This document shows positions 44,637 to 57,590 of a DNA stretch of 64,000 nucleotides, one piece after another (position 1 is the first letter of the stretch; each line of letters begins with the position of its first letter). Origin of the DNA: Epichloe hybrida (taxonomy: Eukaryota; Ascomycota; Sordariomycetes; Hypocreales; Clavicipitaceae); assembly GCA_019022495.1 (NCBI GenBank), contig JAFEKR010000057.1, forward strand, positions 62,001-126,000, read 5' to 3'. A program made the translations under genes and the position numbers. Below the pieces are notes generated by a model, which did no database searches, was not told the DNA's origin, and saw nothing but the letters and a program-made list of their open reading frames with translations.

Positions 44637-44682
44637 TGCTTGTCTGCTCATCTGCTCATCTGCTCATCTGCTCATCTGCTTG
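44637..44682. repeat. Minisatellite, 8-bp unit tctgctca, about 5 copies
   Basis: Head-to-tail copies flanked by related tctgcttg units; intergenic. Confidence 0.88.
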
Positions 44683-45819
44683 TCGAGTTGTATCTCAATA
44701 CCCAGATGCAAAGTTTGACAGTGACGTCAGTGCCGAGGACAGGGCCAGGTTCTCCTATTGAACAGACAGACGAACAGACACAAGCAACAAAAGACTATGT
44801 ACAGATTGTTTGCAAAGTCTCGCCCAAAAAAGACAAGTCGTTGCACACTCAGCTTAGAAAGATGGAACAATGGAGTTGAATCGCAAGCTACATTCCGTTG
44901 GTGGCGCTGCCACATACCTTCCTTATTACCTACCGAGTACCGCGGAGAAATGCTACTCGCACCCCGCGTCGCGTAGTCGCGTTGTCGTGTGTCTTTCAGA
45001 TGCGAATCAGAGCTTTAGTTCCTCCAACACGTGTCCTGGGCGCTGGTGTTGAATTGAATCCGTGGCACTGTGCCTTCAATGACAGGTAAGCAGCTTCGTA
45101 TTAGCTTTCATCCTCCATCCAACCTGTCAAGGTACTCGTGCGCGCGGCGAGGGAGAACCGGACCGTGGCATTGTTGATTTTAAGCCGATTGCTCCTGCCT
45201 GCCCAACACACAACTTGTCTTGGCATGGCTTTGAACTGACTCATCAACTGCCACTGACTGTCTGCGACTGGGCTTCGTCCCATCATGATCGCACGGACTG
45301 GTTGTTTCCCTCACGCCATCCCTATTCGCTGCGAGTAACTACACGCGCATAATAGTTTAGTGACTAGGCTTGAAATGGAACATGTTCCTCCATGCATATT
45401 TTGTAAGGAAGAACACATGTCAAAGTCCATGCTGGCTAGACAATCGCAGCAACAAGCTTGCCTCACTTTTGTCAAGACCTTTGTCAATCACGACCTTGAT
45501 TAATCAGGGCCTGCTGCGATAGAAGGCGCCGTACTCCATACTGGGCCATGTACTTACAATAGAAGACACAAACCATGGGAGTGGCGATGAGTGCCTCTTC
45601 TCCTTTAGGTCTAGCTGCTACGGAGTACGGACTGCTGCGTTTAGTTGCTCATTAGCTGCAGCGTGCTAGTCCAGGGGAAGCTCAGGCACAACCATTTGAT
45701 TGGCTCGCGGAGGGCGAGGACCCTTGCCGCAAAACGCGAAAGTGGGACTGACAGTGCAGTGTGCAGGGAGCTGTGGCCCCTCCCTTCAATGAAAATATGA
45801 TTACTCGTATAAGCAAGAA

Positions 45820-45871
45820 AGCAAGCAAGGAAGGAAGCAAGGAAAGAAGCAAGGAAGGAAGCAAGGAAGCA
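45820..45871. repeat. Purine-rich repeat of ggaagcaa / agcaagga units
   Basis: Alternating aagc and aagg tetramers over about 50 bp, intergenic, within the left flank of the FAD monooxygenase gene. Confidence 0.85.
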
Positions 45872-46349
45872 TCGATGCATTGGCCACAACCAATGAGCAG
45901 GAAAAAAAAAAGATTCAATAAAAAAAGTAATATTATATTTATACCTATTCGAAACTACGCAGTCGCGTGTACTCCATACAACATACAAGAATCTCAATCC
46001 TATTCTCGTGCCAGCCGAAAGATGTGAGCATCAAAGCCACGTCCCGAGTGACTGCAATGGACGAGGCCGACCGCGACGAGCCAAGGAAAAAAATAAAAAG
46101 AGGTTGAATTGGTTTCGAGGGAAATATCGAGAAACGCATATAATACAGATATAATGCCGCAGGACGTTCGTACATCACGCACCCTCTGTTTCACGGGCGA
46201 CCGAAAAGGGAGATATGGATGGGATTCGAAGAAATAAAAATGGCTCGTCTTCCTCACCACAGCCAGGTACCAGGTGATTCTACCATGGATAGGATTTCAA
46301 AAGTCCGAACTAGATACCCGAACATCTACTCAATCATCACTGGAGAAAA

Positions 46350-48045
46350 ATGAGGGAAAAGAAAATGATCGAGGTCATCGTCGTCGGAGCGGGCATATCA
46401 GGGCTCACCTTCGCCGTCACCCTGGCGCGCTATCGAAATGTCAAAATCACAATCTTGGAGAGAGCAGCTGTTCTTGAAGATGCAAGTCTTTTCAATGATC
46501 CCTCTTCTTCTCCCTCACCGAAAAAAAAGGGAAAGAAAAAAAACGCAGTTACCATGATATATTCTAACAAATGACAGACCGGAAACGGTTTACAGATCCC
46601 CTGTAATGCCGCCCACGCGATGCGTTGTCTGGGCTTGCTAGAGAAACTACAGGTCTGCTCGAAACAGCCCGCCACGTCGTTCAAAACCTTGGCCTATTCT
46701 GGTGGCAAAGAGCTTCTGGACCGAGACTTGGAGTATTGTGAAAAGCTCTACGGGGCACCGTGGCTGTAGGTGACGCGGATTGTGTGTGGCACAGATAATG
46801 AAAGACTTTGTTTCGTCTTGTTCAAGCTGTCATTTTACAAATGAGAAAAAAAAGGAAAAAAAAAAGTTGCTGACCAGAAGTTTCCTGAGCTTAGCTTGAT
46901 GCACCGCGCAGATTATATGCGCGTCCTCCGAGACGAAGCAAGCCGACTTGGTGTCGTGGTCAAATCCGGTCATGAAGTGCGTCACATTGACTTTTCCACA
47001 CCTGCTGTGACTCTCGCCGATGGACATGTCTACAAAGCAGACGTGATAGTCGGCTCTGACGGTACTTCACAATACCCCTTGTTCCTGTCGGCATGAAAAG
47101 ATTTGGCTCTTTTGTCAAAGAAATCCCCCAGCTGACCATATCTACATTGCAGGAGTCCACTCGACGGTGCGCTCGCTCATGCACCCGTCCATCCTAGCAC
47201 GTCCAACAGGCGAGTATGCCTACCGAGCGCTCCTCAAGCGATCGCAGCTGTCCTCTCCGTCCTTGAAGCATATCGTGTCAAGTCCCGGCGTGATCCGCAT
47301 GTGGCTGGGCCCCCAGGCCAATGCCGTGCTGTACACGCTTCGAAATGGGAGGCTGTTCAACCTCGTGATTCCCATTGCTGACGCAGCATTCAACGCTTCT
47401 ATTTGCAAGGGGGACGACATCCTCGGCGCTGTGAAGAACTGGCTTCGAGACTGGGACCCCGTCCTGTTGGAGATGCTCGGCAAGGCAGACCAGCTGGTGC
47501 GCTTCCCGCTCTACCAGGTCCAGACCTTGCCGTACTGGTCCCGAAGATCGACGTGCGTCACGCTCGCGGGAGACGCGGCGCACGCCATGCTTCCTCATCT
47601 TGCACAGGGGGCAGCCGCGGGCGTGGAAGACGGATTCGTCCTCGGAACGCTCCTGGGTCGCTGGGCGCAGCAGACGACGGATACGTCGGATCGAGCCCTC
47701 GTCCAGCGTCAAATCCACACAGTCCTCCGGTCCTATGAGAAGCTGCAGCATGAGCGGACCACGAGAATTGTCTCCATGTCCCGCTTAACAGGGACACTGG
47801 ACCATCTTCCCCAGGGGCCGGCTCAACGGGCCCGAGATGCCGAGTTTACGTCGTTTGTTCCCGAAAAGTGCGTCAGCGGGATGCCCTGGATCGATGCAAG
47901 GTGGAATAGGAAGTTGTTGGCGAGGAAAGTGGACGAAGTCACCGAGCGAGAGTTTCAGAGCTTGGTGAATGGAGGGGGAATCTCGAGCCATGAGCAGGAA
48001 AAAAAGGACATCCATCAATTGCGATGCAAGCTGTCGTTTCAATAG
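46350..48045 (+). CDS. FAD-dependent monooxygenase (salicylate hydroxylase-like)
   Basis: Four exons: 46350-46481, 46578-46765, 46895-47061 and 47153-48045, joining in frame to 459 residues (454 if the Met at 46365 is used). Class A flavoprotein monooxygenases hydroxylate aromatic or polyketide-like substrates using NAD(P)H and oxygen. Motifs: Rossmann FAD site VIVVGAGISGLTFA near the N-terminus; GLQIPCNAAHAMRCLGLLE from exon 2; the DG motif IVGSDG|VHSTVRSLM across intron 3; and the GD motif GDAAHAMLPHLAQGAAAGVE. Intron 1 has a GC donor (gcaagt) instead of GT, needed to keep frame. Intron 2 must use a donor two bases before an in-frame TAG. It converges with the PDR transporter, 345 bp apart, suggesting a detoxification or export role. 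The substrate is unknown. Confidence 0.9.
46482..46577 (+). other. GC-AG intron of the FAD monooxygenase
   Basis: Begins gcaagt, the standard GC-donor consensus, and ends gacag. GT donors nearby do not preserve the reading frame, whereas the GC donor gives LED|TGNGLQIP, matching the family. Length 96 bp, like neighbouring introns. Confidence 0.8.
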
Positions 48046-48389
48046 ATGAAAATGCATGCATGCAAACGCTTTAAATATGCAGAATTTTGTGCTTGCAGAA
48101 AGCTTTCATTACTTTTCCATATCTAGATGATTGCTGTCCCGGTCTACATTGTATACTTGCTGCTTCCACATTGATAGTAACCATTTGACGACAACTTCCA
48201 ATGACAGAATAAGTGTACGAGCAGAGACGCGAAAGCAAAGGAAAAGTAGACAGATGGGCATCGGAGAACCCGTCTTCGCGAATAGGACAACAAAAAGTAT
48301 GTATGTCAACGAGACAATGATGTCTCTATATGCGCTGAATTGGAAAAAATAAAAATAAAAAAAGAGTCCAAAAGAAAAAACTTGCCATT
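48046..48389. other. Convergent 3' intergenic spacer
   Basis: AT-rich, with aaaataaaaataaaaaaag near 48346-48364. Presumably contains polyadenylation signals for both convergent genes. Confidence 0.6.
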
Positions 48390-51300
48390 CTACTCCTTCT
48401 TTTCCTTCTTTCCGCCAAGCTTGTTCTTGGGCATTCGAGCAAGCCAATACACAAACATGGCGGCAACAATGTTGAAAATGACGTACAACCAAAGCAAACC
48501 AAAGTTGCGCCAGCGATCGCTGTAGTTGCTGCTCACGCCAGCCAGAAAATCGTTCGTGCTGCTGATGGGACAATATTGGCAAGTGCCTCTCTCGGCGGGG
48601 TCTAAAAGCTTGCCTTCGAACACTGACATGTAGTCTTTCAAGTATTCGGAGCAGGTTTGATTGGCAGGCGGCTTGAACTTGAGCAGCTCGTTTGAAGCGC
48701 AAACGACTTCGGTGTTGGCCACACCGGTGGACAACATGCCTGAAACGATGTATGTGAACGGAGAGACGCGGTACATGAAGATCCAGAAACGGGGGAGGCT
48801 GTCAGGTGTGGCGAGGACACCGCAGAAGATCAGGCAGAGGGTAAACATCAAGTTAGCAAGGTTACCACCTGCTTCGGCAGTCTCGAACCCAGCGACGACG
48901 AGGGTCGAGAAGGTACCCGTGAAGAGCATGAACATGAGCAGAAACAAGAACATGAGGGCTCCACGTTCGGTGACGGCATCGGTGGGGATGGCATTGCGGT
49001 AAAGACCGACAGGATAGTACCAACAGAAGTACATGATGACGGCCATCAAGGCATTCCAGGGCAGTTCGACGATGATCTGGGAGAGCATGAACACCTTCCA
49101 CGAGTATACTTTGGATGGGCGCTCACGAGCCTCATACAACGATCGCTGGATGATGAATTGTGGCATGGACTGCTGAACGATTTGACCAAAAACGGTGAGA
49201 AGCTGGAAAATGGAAAACATCTGGTTCTGGAGACCCTGCATGCTGTTGGGGGCCTTGAAGAAGATGAAGCCAATGAACAGAGCGACGAGCGTGCAGAGAG
49301 CGGTTTTGGCGTAGATATAGACGGGGGTTCTCCAGTATTGCTGGAAAACGCGGTGAAGGTTCTCCTTGAGTTGAACCATGAATGGGGCAGCAAATTCGCG
49401 ATAACTACCTGCGTCCTCCTCGGCAGGTGCGGAGGCGATGGATCCTCGCTTCTCCCGCTTGATCGCTTCGAATTCTTCCTGCACATTCTGATATTCGGGA
49501 CTGTCGCGCCAGGCTTGGAACCAGTCAACGTCCGTCGTTGTGCCCGGGGCTGCACCGATCACTTCAAGCATCCACTCAGCAGGGTTGGCAGCTTCAGGGC
49601 AAGCGTGTCCACCATTTCGCTCAAAATAGCTGGTCATCGTTTTGGAATTCTCGCCGATATCGCCAAAGTACACAGTCTTTCCGCCCCTGGCCAAGAAGAG
49701 AAGTCGATCAAAGCGCTGGAAAAGCATGGCGGAAGGTTGATGAATGGTACAGAGAACCGCCTGGCCAGCCTTGGTAAGCGTCTCTAGAAGGTCCAGGATG
49801 GCCCAAGATGTTTGCGAATCCAGGCCAGAGGTAGGCTCGTCCACAAAGAGTAGCAGGGGGGGTTTGGCGGCCAGCTCAACGCCGATTGTGAGACGCTTGC
49901 GTTGTTCAACGTTCAGGCCCTCACCGGGAACACCGACCACGGCATCAGCGTACTCGGTCATGTCTAGCAACTTGATGACCTCGTCGACGTAGGCCAGCTT
50001 CTCTTCCTTGGGCACGTGGGCAGGCTGGCGAAGGAGGGCACTAAAGTTCAAAGCCTCGCGAACTGTGGTTGTCTGCAAATGCAAATCTTGCTGCTGGACG
50101 TATCCAGTCTTGCGCTGGAAGGACATATCCCGAGGACGTCCGTCCACAAGCATCTCGCCCGTGATGACACCCATGGAAGTTCGATCAGCCAAGCAGTCCA
50201 AGAGAGTAGTTTTTCCTGCCCCGGACACACCCATGAGTGCGGTTAGAGTACCAGGCTTAACCCATCCATCAACATGGTCCAGGATTCTCCGAGTCTCATT
50301 CTTGATTTTGACGTCGTAGCAAACATCGTGCCACTGGAAAACAGAAGTTTGCTCTTGAAGCATACCCGCTTCTTTGCCGTGCCCGCGACTCCTTTCAGTA
50401 GTGACAACTGGACCAATGTTGGCCATGGCGGCTTCGGGGTCGTGATGTCGTTTCTCGGCTTCTTTGGCGGCGGCGGGCCTGTGACCTCGGCGGTACACCA
50501 AGACTTCACCCTTCGATTTCTTTTCAGAGACAAGCTCGGCAGCAACCATGTAGCAGACGAGGAAAAAAACGGTGAATGCTACAACGATGCCAAAGTTGCG
50601 CCATCGATGGTTCCAGTCGTAGTCGAAACTCAAGCTCGTGTATCTATCGCCATCAACCGAGTCTTGGCCCGGCAAAGCACCAACAGCGGAGCAAATATGA
50701 TTTTCAGGATTCAAATTGGCGTACTTTCGAAGCTTAGAAGCAACGCTGGCCCTTGGGGCCACATCAGTTGGGACGAATTGGGTGCATTTGAATTGTCGGT
50801 TATGAAACTCGTTGACCATCAGGGCCTCAAAAGCGTAACCAAGCGGGTCGATGTAGCTGAGCCATCTGCACCATCCGAGCATGTACTGTTTTGGCAGGAC
50901 GAAGCCAGTGAAGATGACGAGATCGAGGATCAAAATAGCCGCTGGGACGAGAGCTTGGAATAGTGTTCGAGATGCGGAGCCAATAAATCGGAAGATCATA
51001 GACATGATCATGACAGTTGAGAAGCTGATGAGCAAGAAGAAGAAGAATGCACCAGGTTCCCTCCGAAGGTTCGTCAAGAAATAAAGGGTAACGTTGAATA
51101 CGATTGTGTTTGCAACCTTGTATGGCACATCGCAGAGCATGGATGCGACAGCTTCAGCTGATGGATGGTACAGAGCATATCGTGCGTGCTTCTCCACGAT
51201 AGGGCGTTGGGCATACAGTGTCAGAATCTACCATTCTTCTCAGTTAGCAACCGAATCAGATTGTATTTGAGTTGGTGGGGGAGGGCAGGGCGGATAGAAG

Positions 51301-53412
51301 AAACGGCGCATACCTCAAGGGCAGACGCGAATGCGTTCATCAAACAAGCAAAGAAGAGTAGGGCGCCACGTTGAAAGAAGCTGGAGGACGTGTCGTCAAG
51401 ATTGTAGAAGACACTACCGATGATGAGAGACATGACGAAATTACCAATGAGAGCACCGACAGTGAGACTTGGATCTCCGGTCAATCGCTTCCAACCGCGC
51501 CACAGACACAACTTGATCTGCTGAGAGTATGACAAGGTAAAGGGGGACTTCTTGCGTTGCCCCTTGGCCTGCTGAGCGCGCTTGGACTCACGAAAGGCGT
51601 CCGCATCGGGCCCATCTACGGGGTGGGCTTCTTTGTATTCCTCGATCTCGGCCTGTAAGGCCTTGTACTCGGCGCTATTTTTCCAAGCAGTGGCAAACTC
51701 ATCTGGTGTTCGCGGCGCTTTACCCTCGAAGCCAGGACGTTCGATTCGCTCCAAAGACGACGTCATGGAGGTGAGGAAATCGGGGGTAGTTTGGCGAGCA
51801 GGGCACTCAAAGCCCAGATTGACGAAGTATTGCTTAGCTTGATCGGCGCGGCCAAAGAAGATTTGTCGGCCTTCATACAAGACAGCAGCCTTATCAAATA
51901 AATCATAGGCGCTTTGAGGGGCCTGGTAGATGGATACACAAGCTGTGCTACTGAATAATTCGGTTTGAAGGCGAAGTGTGCGGCAGAATTCGATGGCATT
52001 GGCCGAGTCAAGACCTCGCGTCGAGTTATCCCAGCACTGGAGGGGGGCGCCGGAAAGTGCAGCCTCTGAAATGGTGACTCGCTTTCGCTCACCACCAGAC
52101 ACACCACGTATATATTCGTTGCCGACACGGGTGTTTACGGTGTGGGAAATACCGAACATGGCCATGACAACATCGCGCAGGTGATTGGCGAATTCATGCC
52201 TGTCCAGGCCTTCGGGGAGCTGGCGTGGCTGCCGAGCTCGTGCAGCGAAGGTGAGGGTATCGCCGACAGACAATTGAGGGAAGTGGACATCGACCTCTGC
52301 AGTGTAGATGGCTTCACCACGATGTCTTGTGTGCATCTCCTTGGCCGAAATACCTAGTTCATACCACGGTCAGCTATTTCTGGTCATTGTTGACGGTGTT
52401 GTTGTTGTTGTTGTTGCTGTTGTTGAGTAGTGGTGGTTCGGGGTTGGGGATCGGCATCTTCCGCTGTCAACGATGGTTCCACGTGGAATCTGAAACCACC
52501 CACCCAGCCCATGTCATGTCTCGGGAGAGCGGCGCGACATGATCGCATATCCGCATATCCGCCCATTGGCGCGGGTTGAAAGGGCCGGATTCCCCTCACG
52601 ATTGCAAGCAGAACCCCGCCACCTTCTTGTTTCAACCATTTGGTGAAAGACCATGGACTTTTTTGCTCACCTTGATAGTTGAAGTAAGAACCATCGCCCG
52701 TGTAAATGCCGTTCATTTCTCCGGCAATTGTCTTGAGAAGGGTGGAGCAGCCAGATCCAGGTGGGCCAAGCACGACCAGCATCTCACCCTTGCGAACTAA
52801 TCCATCACAGTTGCGCAGGATATCGATGCGCTGCTTCCCGCCGCCAACGAACTGGCGAGCAACGCCTGCGGCAGAAAGCCAGACATTGGCAACATCTTTC
52901 TGGTAATCGGTAGGCGCGCCGAAACCGTGGACGTTGAGGTTTTGGAAGCAGACGCCAGATGATCGGAAGGACTTGTTGTCTTGAGAAACCAGCTCGACAA
53001 CAGCCTTGGCCCACTCACGGCCGCTGAAGTTGGGCGAGCTGGGATTCAGCGGAGAGTCTTCTTCAGCGAAGAAGGGATTATGGCCTCTAGCACCGGCAGC
53101 TGAGGTGCGCGAGTAGGATCGTGCCAGAGTCTGGACAACTGATGAGCGGCGCATCATTTCCGCCTTGACAGCGCTCTCCTCGTCCTTGTCGATGGAGCCA
53201 GCGGACGATGCGACCTTTTCGTCATTGCGCCCATCCGTCGTGAATGTCGATTCCGTCTTGGTCGGGTCATTGTTAGTCGTGGCCTCAGTTTCTTCCTCGG
53301 GTGTCAAATGACGGGCACTTGGGGGAACTCCCTGGCTGTTCGCCGTGGAGTCGTAATTTGTGTTTATGCCGTACATGGCGGCGATGAAGGCTGGTGGCTG
53401 GTGGCGGCTCAA
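48390..53412 (-). CDS. Full-size PDR-type ABC transporter (ABC-G)
   Basis: Three exons on the minus strand: 53412-52671, 52353-51314 and 51227-48390, in frame for 1539 residues (1527 from the Met at 53376). PDR transporters are plasma-membrane multidrug or sterol/metabolite exporters arranged NBD1-TMD1-NBD2-TMD2. NBD1: Walker [13 protein letters not shown] with the Cys typical of fungal PDRs, signature [12 protein letters not shown], Walker [19 protein letters not shown]2: Walker [13 protein letters not shown], degenerate signature [12 protein letters not shown], Walker [16 protein letters not shown]. This asymmetry is normal for the family. Each TMD shows about six helices. Intron 1 is 317 bp, unusually long, and contains a CAA/GTT microsatellite. 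Regulatory sites such as PDREs were not found. The transporter may export a product or toxin linked to the adjacent monooxygenase. Confidence 0.95.
52396..52425. repeat. GTT microsatellite inside intron 1 of the ABC transporter
   Basis: About nine gtt units with one gct interruption, within the 317-bp intron (CAA on the transcript strand). Confidence 0.9.
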
Positions 53413-55840
53413 TCTAGAAGGGCGTCTGATGATGCACTCTGTTCCCAGCTTGTAGCCAGAGTTCTATTGCCGACGAGACAGCGGAACCTGCCACTATTGG
53501 TCTGATCGGAGCACGGTTGGGAACGCAAACTTGGACGATTAGTTGGACTTGGACGATCTCGATCCATGGGATGCCATGGGATGGATGACGGGGTCGCTCG
53601 CGCTTTAAATACGACTGTTGACAACTGGGGAAGGAACGACGGACGGGGCGGTGCGGGCTGATAAGCTGACGGGGATCGAGGGGTCACCGAAGGGAAAGAG
53701 GTACTGAAAGGGGTGATGAGAGGAAGGAGACGGAGCCATTCGACCAGTCATTGATGACTTGTGGCGCGGGTACCATCGCGGATAGGCTTTGTGGGTAAAA
53801 AAAAAAAAAAAAAAAAAAAAACACAAAACGCCGGAAAGAAACAAGACTCCGCCGCACGTCACAATTGTATGGGACAGGGATAGCGGAGATTTGTTGAGCG
53901 CGCGGGGATCTCTTTGCCCACCCCATGGGGGGGTTTGAGCGGCCTCGGGGTCCTTGCATTCACATATTCCCACAAATGAAATGCGACGGGGCAACGGCTC
54001 CGTTCTCGCCCCTGCCCTGGGGGAGATTCGGGATGCATTATGTAAATCGTATTCCGCACGTCCATAACAAAGCGGAAACGTGGCCCTGCCGCCGTCGTCG
54101 TCGTCACCACAGCCAGGCGGCTGTGCTCGGGGCCATTAGGGGAAGGCGACGCCGTGCACCAGCGGACCAGCGGACCAGGAGTTCCTTGGACGGCCCCGCT
54201 GCGGGCGCCTTGTGCACCCCGACGCACCCCCACCACGAGCGGTCCTGTGGTGGGTTCACCTCGGGGTTCACGATCAAACTGGTGATCAACTTGACATGCC
54301 GGCAAGGCAACGAAGCCACGCATGCCTTTGCGTTATCTAGAGGTGAAGCAGCGATCGAGTCTGGAGACCAAGGCGGGTGAGTGGCCTCCCTCTGTTTGCA
54401 GTGGTTGCTTCGTATCCATCACGCTCCTTCCCACTTGTTATCAATAATTGGGCACCACCGTGCCCACGGATGACACTAAGTTGTTGACAGCTGCGGTCTA
54501 GTGCTAGTCATCCGGATGAGTCATCCCCAGAAGCGAGCCTCAGCTCCGAGCGGGCGGGCTGTCGGGTTGCTCCAAGAGCCCGCGGACCTCGGCGTGCTAC
54601 GTTACGCCGCCCCACAGATCTCTGCGATGCCCGCGTCATATTAACGGCCTTGCACAAAGAGAGTGAGCCGGTCGCTCGTTTCAAAGTTGACGTTTGTTAA
54701 TTTTTCCTTCATCTTTCCTTGTTCTTTTTCTTCACGAGTTTCATTTTTACAGGGGGTTCGTATCAGATCGAGGAAAAATTCCGCGTGTTGTTGTTGTTGT
54801 TCAATTATCCTACCTGAGCACTTAGTGTCCGTTGTACCTAGATGGGTTCTGTCTCAGAATAAGCATTCGTCAACCTGCACTAAAGGGGCTTCAGGGTTTT
54901 TACACGAGATTCTTTGTTTACAAGAGATCATCATTCCCGTCGCCCACGCCATGCGTAACAAACACCGGAAATCTGTCGGTGTCTTTCCTTGATTCATTTG
55001 CTTGTGACGTATCTGAATTACCTCTCGTTGAACCCTGAAGCGCGATCCAGAATCCAATACGCCCATTGTGTGACCTTTTGTCCAGATTCTGAATTCTATT
55101 CTACCGCGCCACGTGCGAGGCATCTCGCTGTCTTCTTGCCTTGATGAAAGAGTTTAGCTCAAACACCCGCACGCCAGCCCTGTTTCGTTGTCCATCCTCC
55201 ATTGATTCGCCCAAGTTTTCCGAGGCATCTGACGGCTCTCAGAAGTCAACACGACCATGCTGACGCCCTCGGTGTAACGGGGTGTGTATAGACCCCGAAG
55301 ATGCGCACGGAAACTAGGCAAATCATCTCGCTAGACGTTTTTCGCCGAGGATGACTTTCCCGTCCACAGATGCTCTTTACGATAGGACGCTGGGTTTGAA
55401 GTCCCGGCGAATGTTGGCACGGCGGCCTTGTCGATAAAAGCGTGGTCTCGTCAGGAATGAAGCTTGAAGTAAAGGGGCAGTTGCTGGCTCATTTGACGAG
55501 CGATTCAGGGGGCAGGATTGGGGTACTCGATGTAGTGACATCTTCTATGCTCAAAGTCTGATATCCTGGGTTACTCTATCATCTGGCCTGTTCAGTTCAA
55601 CCCGCTCAAAAAGCATTTGACGCAAGATATCCTAGATGCCATGGCGAGTTAAAGCCTACCATGTCAAGATGCTCCGGTTCGCTGAACGAATGCGCACTGG
55701 TGGAAAGTCTCATGATATGATAAGATACAAAAGAATATGTTGGAGGGGGTGATCAGGAGCAGATGCGTGCTCCACTTCTATCTAATTCACTTACGACAGT
55801 TTCTTGGGGTTTCTAGTCCATCAGAGCAGACTATATTATA
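53413..55840. other. Intergenic region, about 2.4 kb
   Basis: Promoter side of the ABC transporter: a tatttaaa element on the minus strand at 53604-53611, about 190 bp before the start, is a plausible TATA box. An A26 run lies at about 53797-53822. The rest (54.0-55.8 kb) has only short frames; none is supported. Confidence 0.55.
53604..53611 (-). promoter_or_regulatory. TATA-like element upstream of the ABC transporter
   Basis: Minus strand tatttaaa, about 190 bp upstream of the first Met of the transporter. Confidence 0.4.
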
Positions 55841-57590
55841 TCACAGGAAATTGATTCCGACGCCCACCTGAAGACCCTTGGTACCTAGTTCGCCGCGACG
55901 CAGGATCAAGGGCAAGCTAAAGTTGAGCTCGAATCGTGCCACGGGGTGGGCGTATACGAGCCCAATTCCAGCCGCCATGCTTGGCGCTCCGTTCAGGAGG
56001 TCACCAACTGCGCTCAGCATGCCATTGCCAACGCCGCGGGCGCTCATTTGCTGCAGTCCAGCCGCCTTGTTCCTGCTGTTGTCCTTGAGAGCTACGAGAC
56101 GGCCACCGTTGACAAACGTCTGGAACCGTAACCCAGACTCAGGCCCTTTGTAAGGCAGAGGCAGGAGCATGTTGACACTTCCGGCTGCGAAAAGATCACC
56201 ACCAACAGCGTCTTGACCATCGTGAGGCCCCAGCCCGCCAAGCTTGAAGCCGCGGACATCAGTAGGCCCCCCAAGCTGGAAGCGATCATTCAGGCGACTA
56301 GGCAGCGAATTAGTTCCGGAACTGAAGCCCAGAGGCAGTGGATAAAGCATGCCCATCCTCAAGCCCGCTCCTATTGATGCACCTGAGCGCTCTGCTGAGC
56401 CGGGCAGAGGAATGGGAACCGCGCCGCTCATCTCAACCTCGCCCTTGGAGAAGGAAACATCGCCTCCAAGAGGGCCTACACCAGCCAGCTCCCAGCCAGA
56501 GCGCAACATGTAGCCCGACTGAGGAAGTTGTGGGTTGTCTCGTCTTTCTCTGTAGAACGTGTGCTTGATAGCACTCTTGATGGTATCACCGGCATCTCGG
56601 CGCACTGTTGGGCTGGCAGTTTGGCCTAAACCGGTGATTTGGCGCCATGCGCCGAAATATTCAACAGAGTGGGTATCTTTCTCGGCATTGATCCAAGAGA
56701 ATCGTAATGAGCCGCCCTTCACAACCTCTTCATGTGAAGCCCAGGGCTTTTCTGCTGCTGACGCCAATCCCTCCAGCGAGATTCGCTTATCAGGGTCGCT
56801 CAGCATCGGAGCACTCAAGTTGGCACTGTACGCCGATCTCGTTCTTGTTCCAGCCTTGGCGTTCAAGGTGAGCATTTCAGCGCCGCCAAACATGTTTCTC
56901 CAAAGCAGCGATCCGTATGCTGAGCCTTCGCCGTTGCCGACATCGGTACCGGTCTGGAGCTTAAATCGTGGCAACTCTTTCAGTCCAATGGATACGTTGA
57001 TATCGGTCGGGCTCGTAGAGGGATCGGCTTGACTCGCTTGGGATAGGTACACCTCAGGAGGCTCTCGTAAGATTTCTGCAGAAATTAACAACTCTGAGCG
57101 GTGAATTCCAGTATCACGAACTAGACATACGAAACCCTGAGAGCTTCGCGCTCGCCATCTGTAGTTTTCCCATCACTTCTCCGACATTCTGGGGGGCGTT
57201 TGGACTGCCGCTGAGCAGAGGGGAGAATATCGGGTCAAGGAAACCTCGTCGAATGTTCTTGGCGCCGTTGACAGAGATCTCGTTGACGGTCATGGGCATT
57301 AACATTTGATCTGCCATCTAAGGGCTGTTTGTCAGTGACACAGCTTCGCGACGTAATCCCTGGTTGATTCTCTACCATCTGAGCAACCCTCCGCTCCTTG
57401 GCCTCATGCTCAGCATCTTGAAATACGGGCGACGCCTTTGCAGAACTGAGTACTTCGTCACTGCTCGACCGGAGCTTGTCAATCGAGCTGGGCTACTAGC
57501 TTGTTAGCTCGCCGCAAGTTGGCTTGAGGAAGCATGTTCGAGGTCAAAAATACTGACTTGTTTCCCGAAAGCGCTCACATTCGACGCCAT
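55841..57590 (-). CDS. SAM50: Sam50/Tob55, mitochondrial outer-membrane beta-barrel assembly protein
   Basis: Four exons on the minus strand: 57590-57558, 57492-57376, 57317-57131 and 57093-55841, in frame for 529 residues. Sam50 is the Omp85-family core of the SAM complex, inserting beta-barrel proteins into the outer mitochondrial membrane. An N-terminal helical region (MASNVSAFGKQ, then VFQDAEHEAKERRVAQM) is followed by a single POTRA-like domain (MTVNEISVNGAKNIRRGFLD). The rest is a Bac_surface_Ag barrel: alternating strands such as GGAEMLTLNAKAGTRTRSAY, the loop-6 VRGF motif within FQLGGPTDVRGFKLGGLGP, and a final strand ending VGINFL with a C-terminal hydrophobic residue, as expected for a beta-signal. 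Exon 1 and the start are supported by the in-frame splice GKQ|PSSIDKLRSS. It is divergent from UBC6. Confidence 0.93.

Larger units (their letters stand above)
41249..46349. other. Gene-poor 5.1-kb region, no supported gene
   Basis: Many small frames but none with a domain or clear splice logic. The left 1 kb is the promoter side of the 38177-41248 gene. Landmarks: the tandem repeats near 42.03, 42.6, 44.64 and 45.82 kb (separate entries), a T26 run at about 43441-43466, and TACGGAGTA/TACTCCGTA at 43271, 44616 and 45619. A non-coding RNA or highly diverged gene is possible. Confidence 0.5.
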
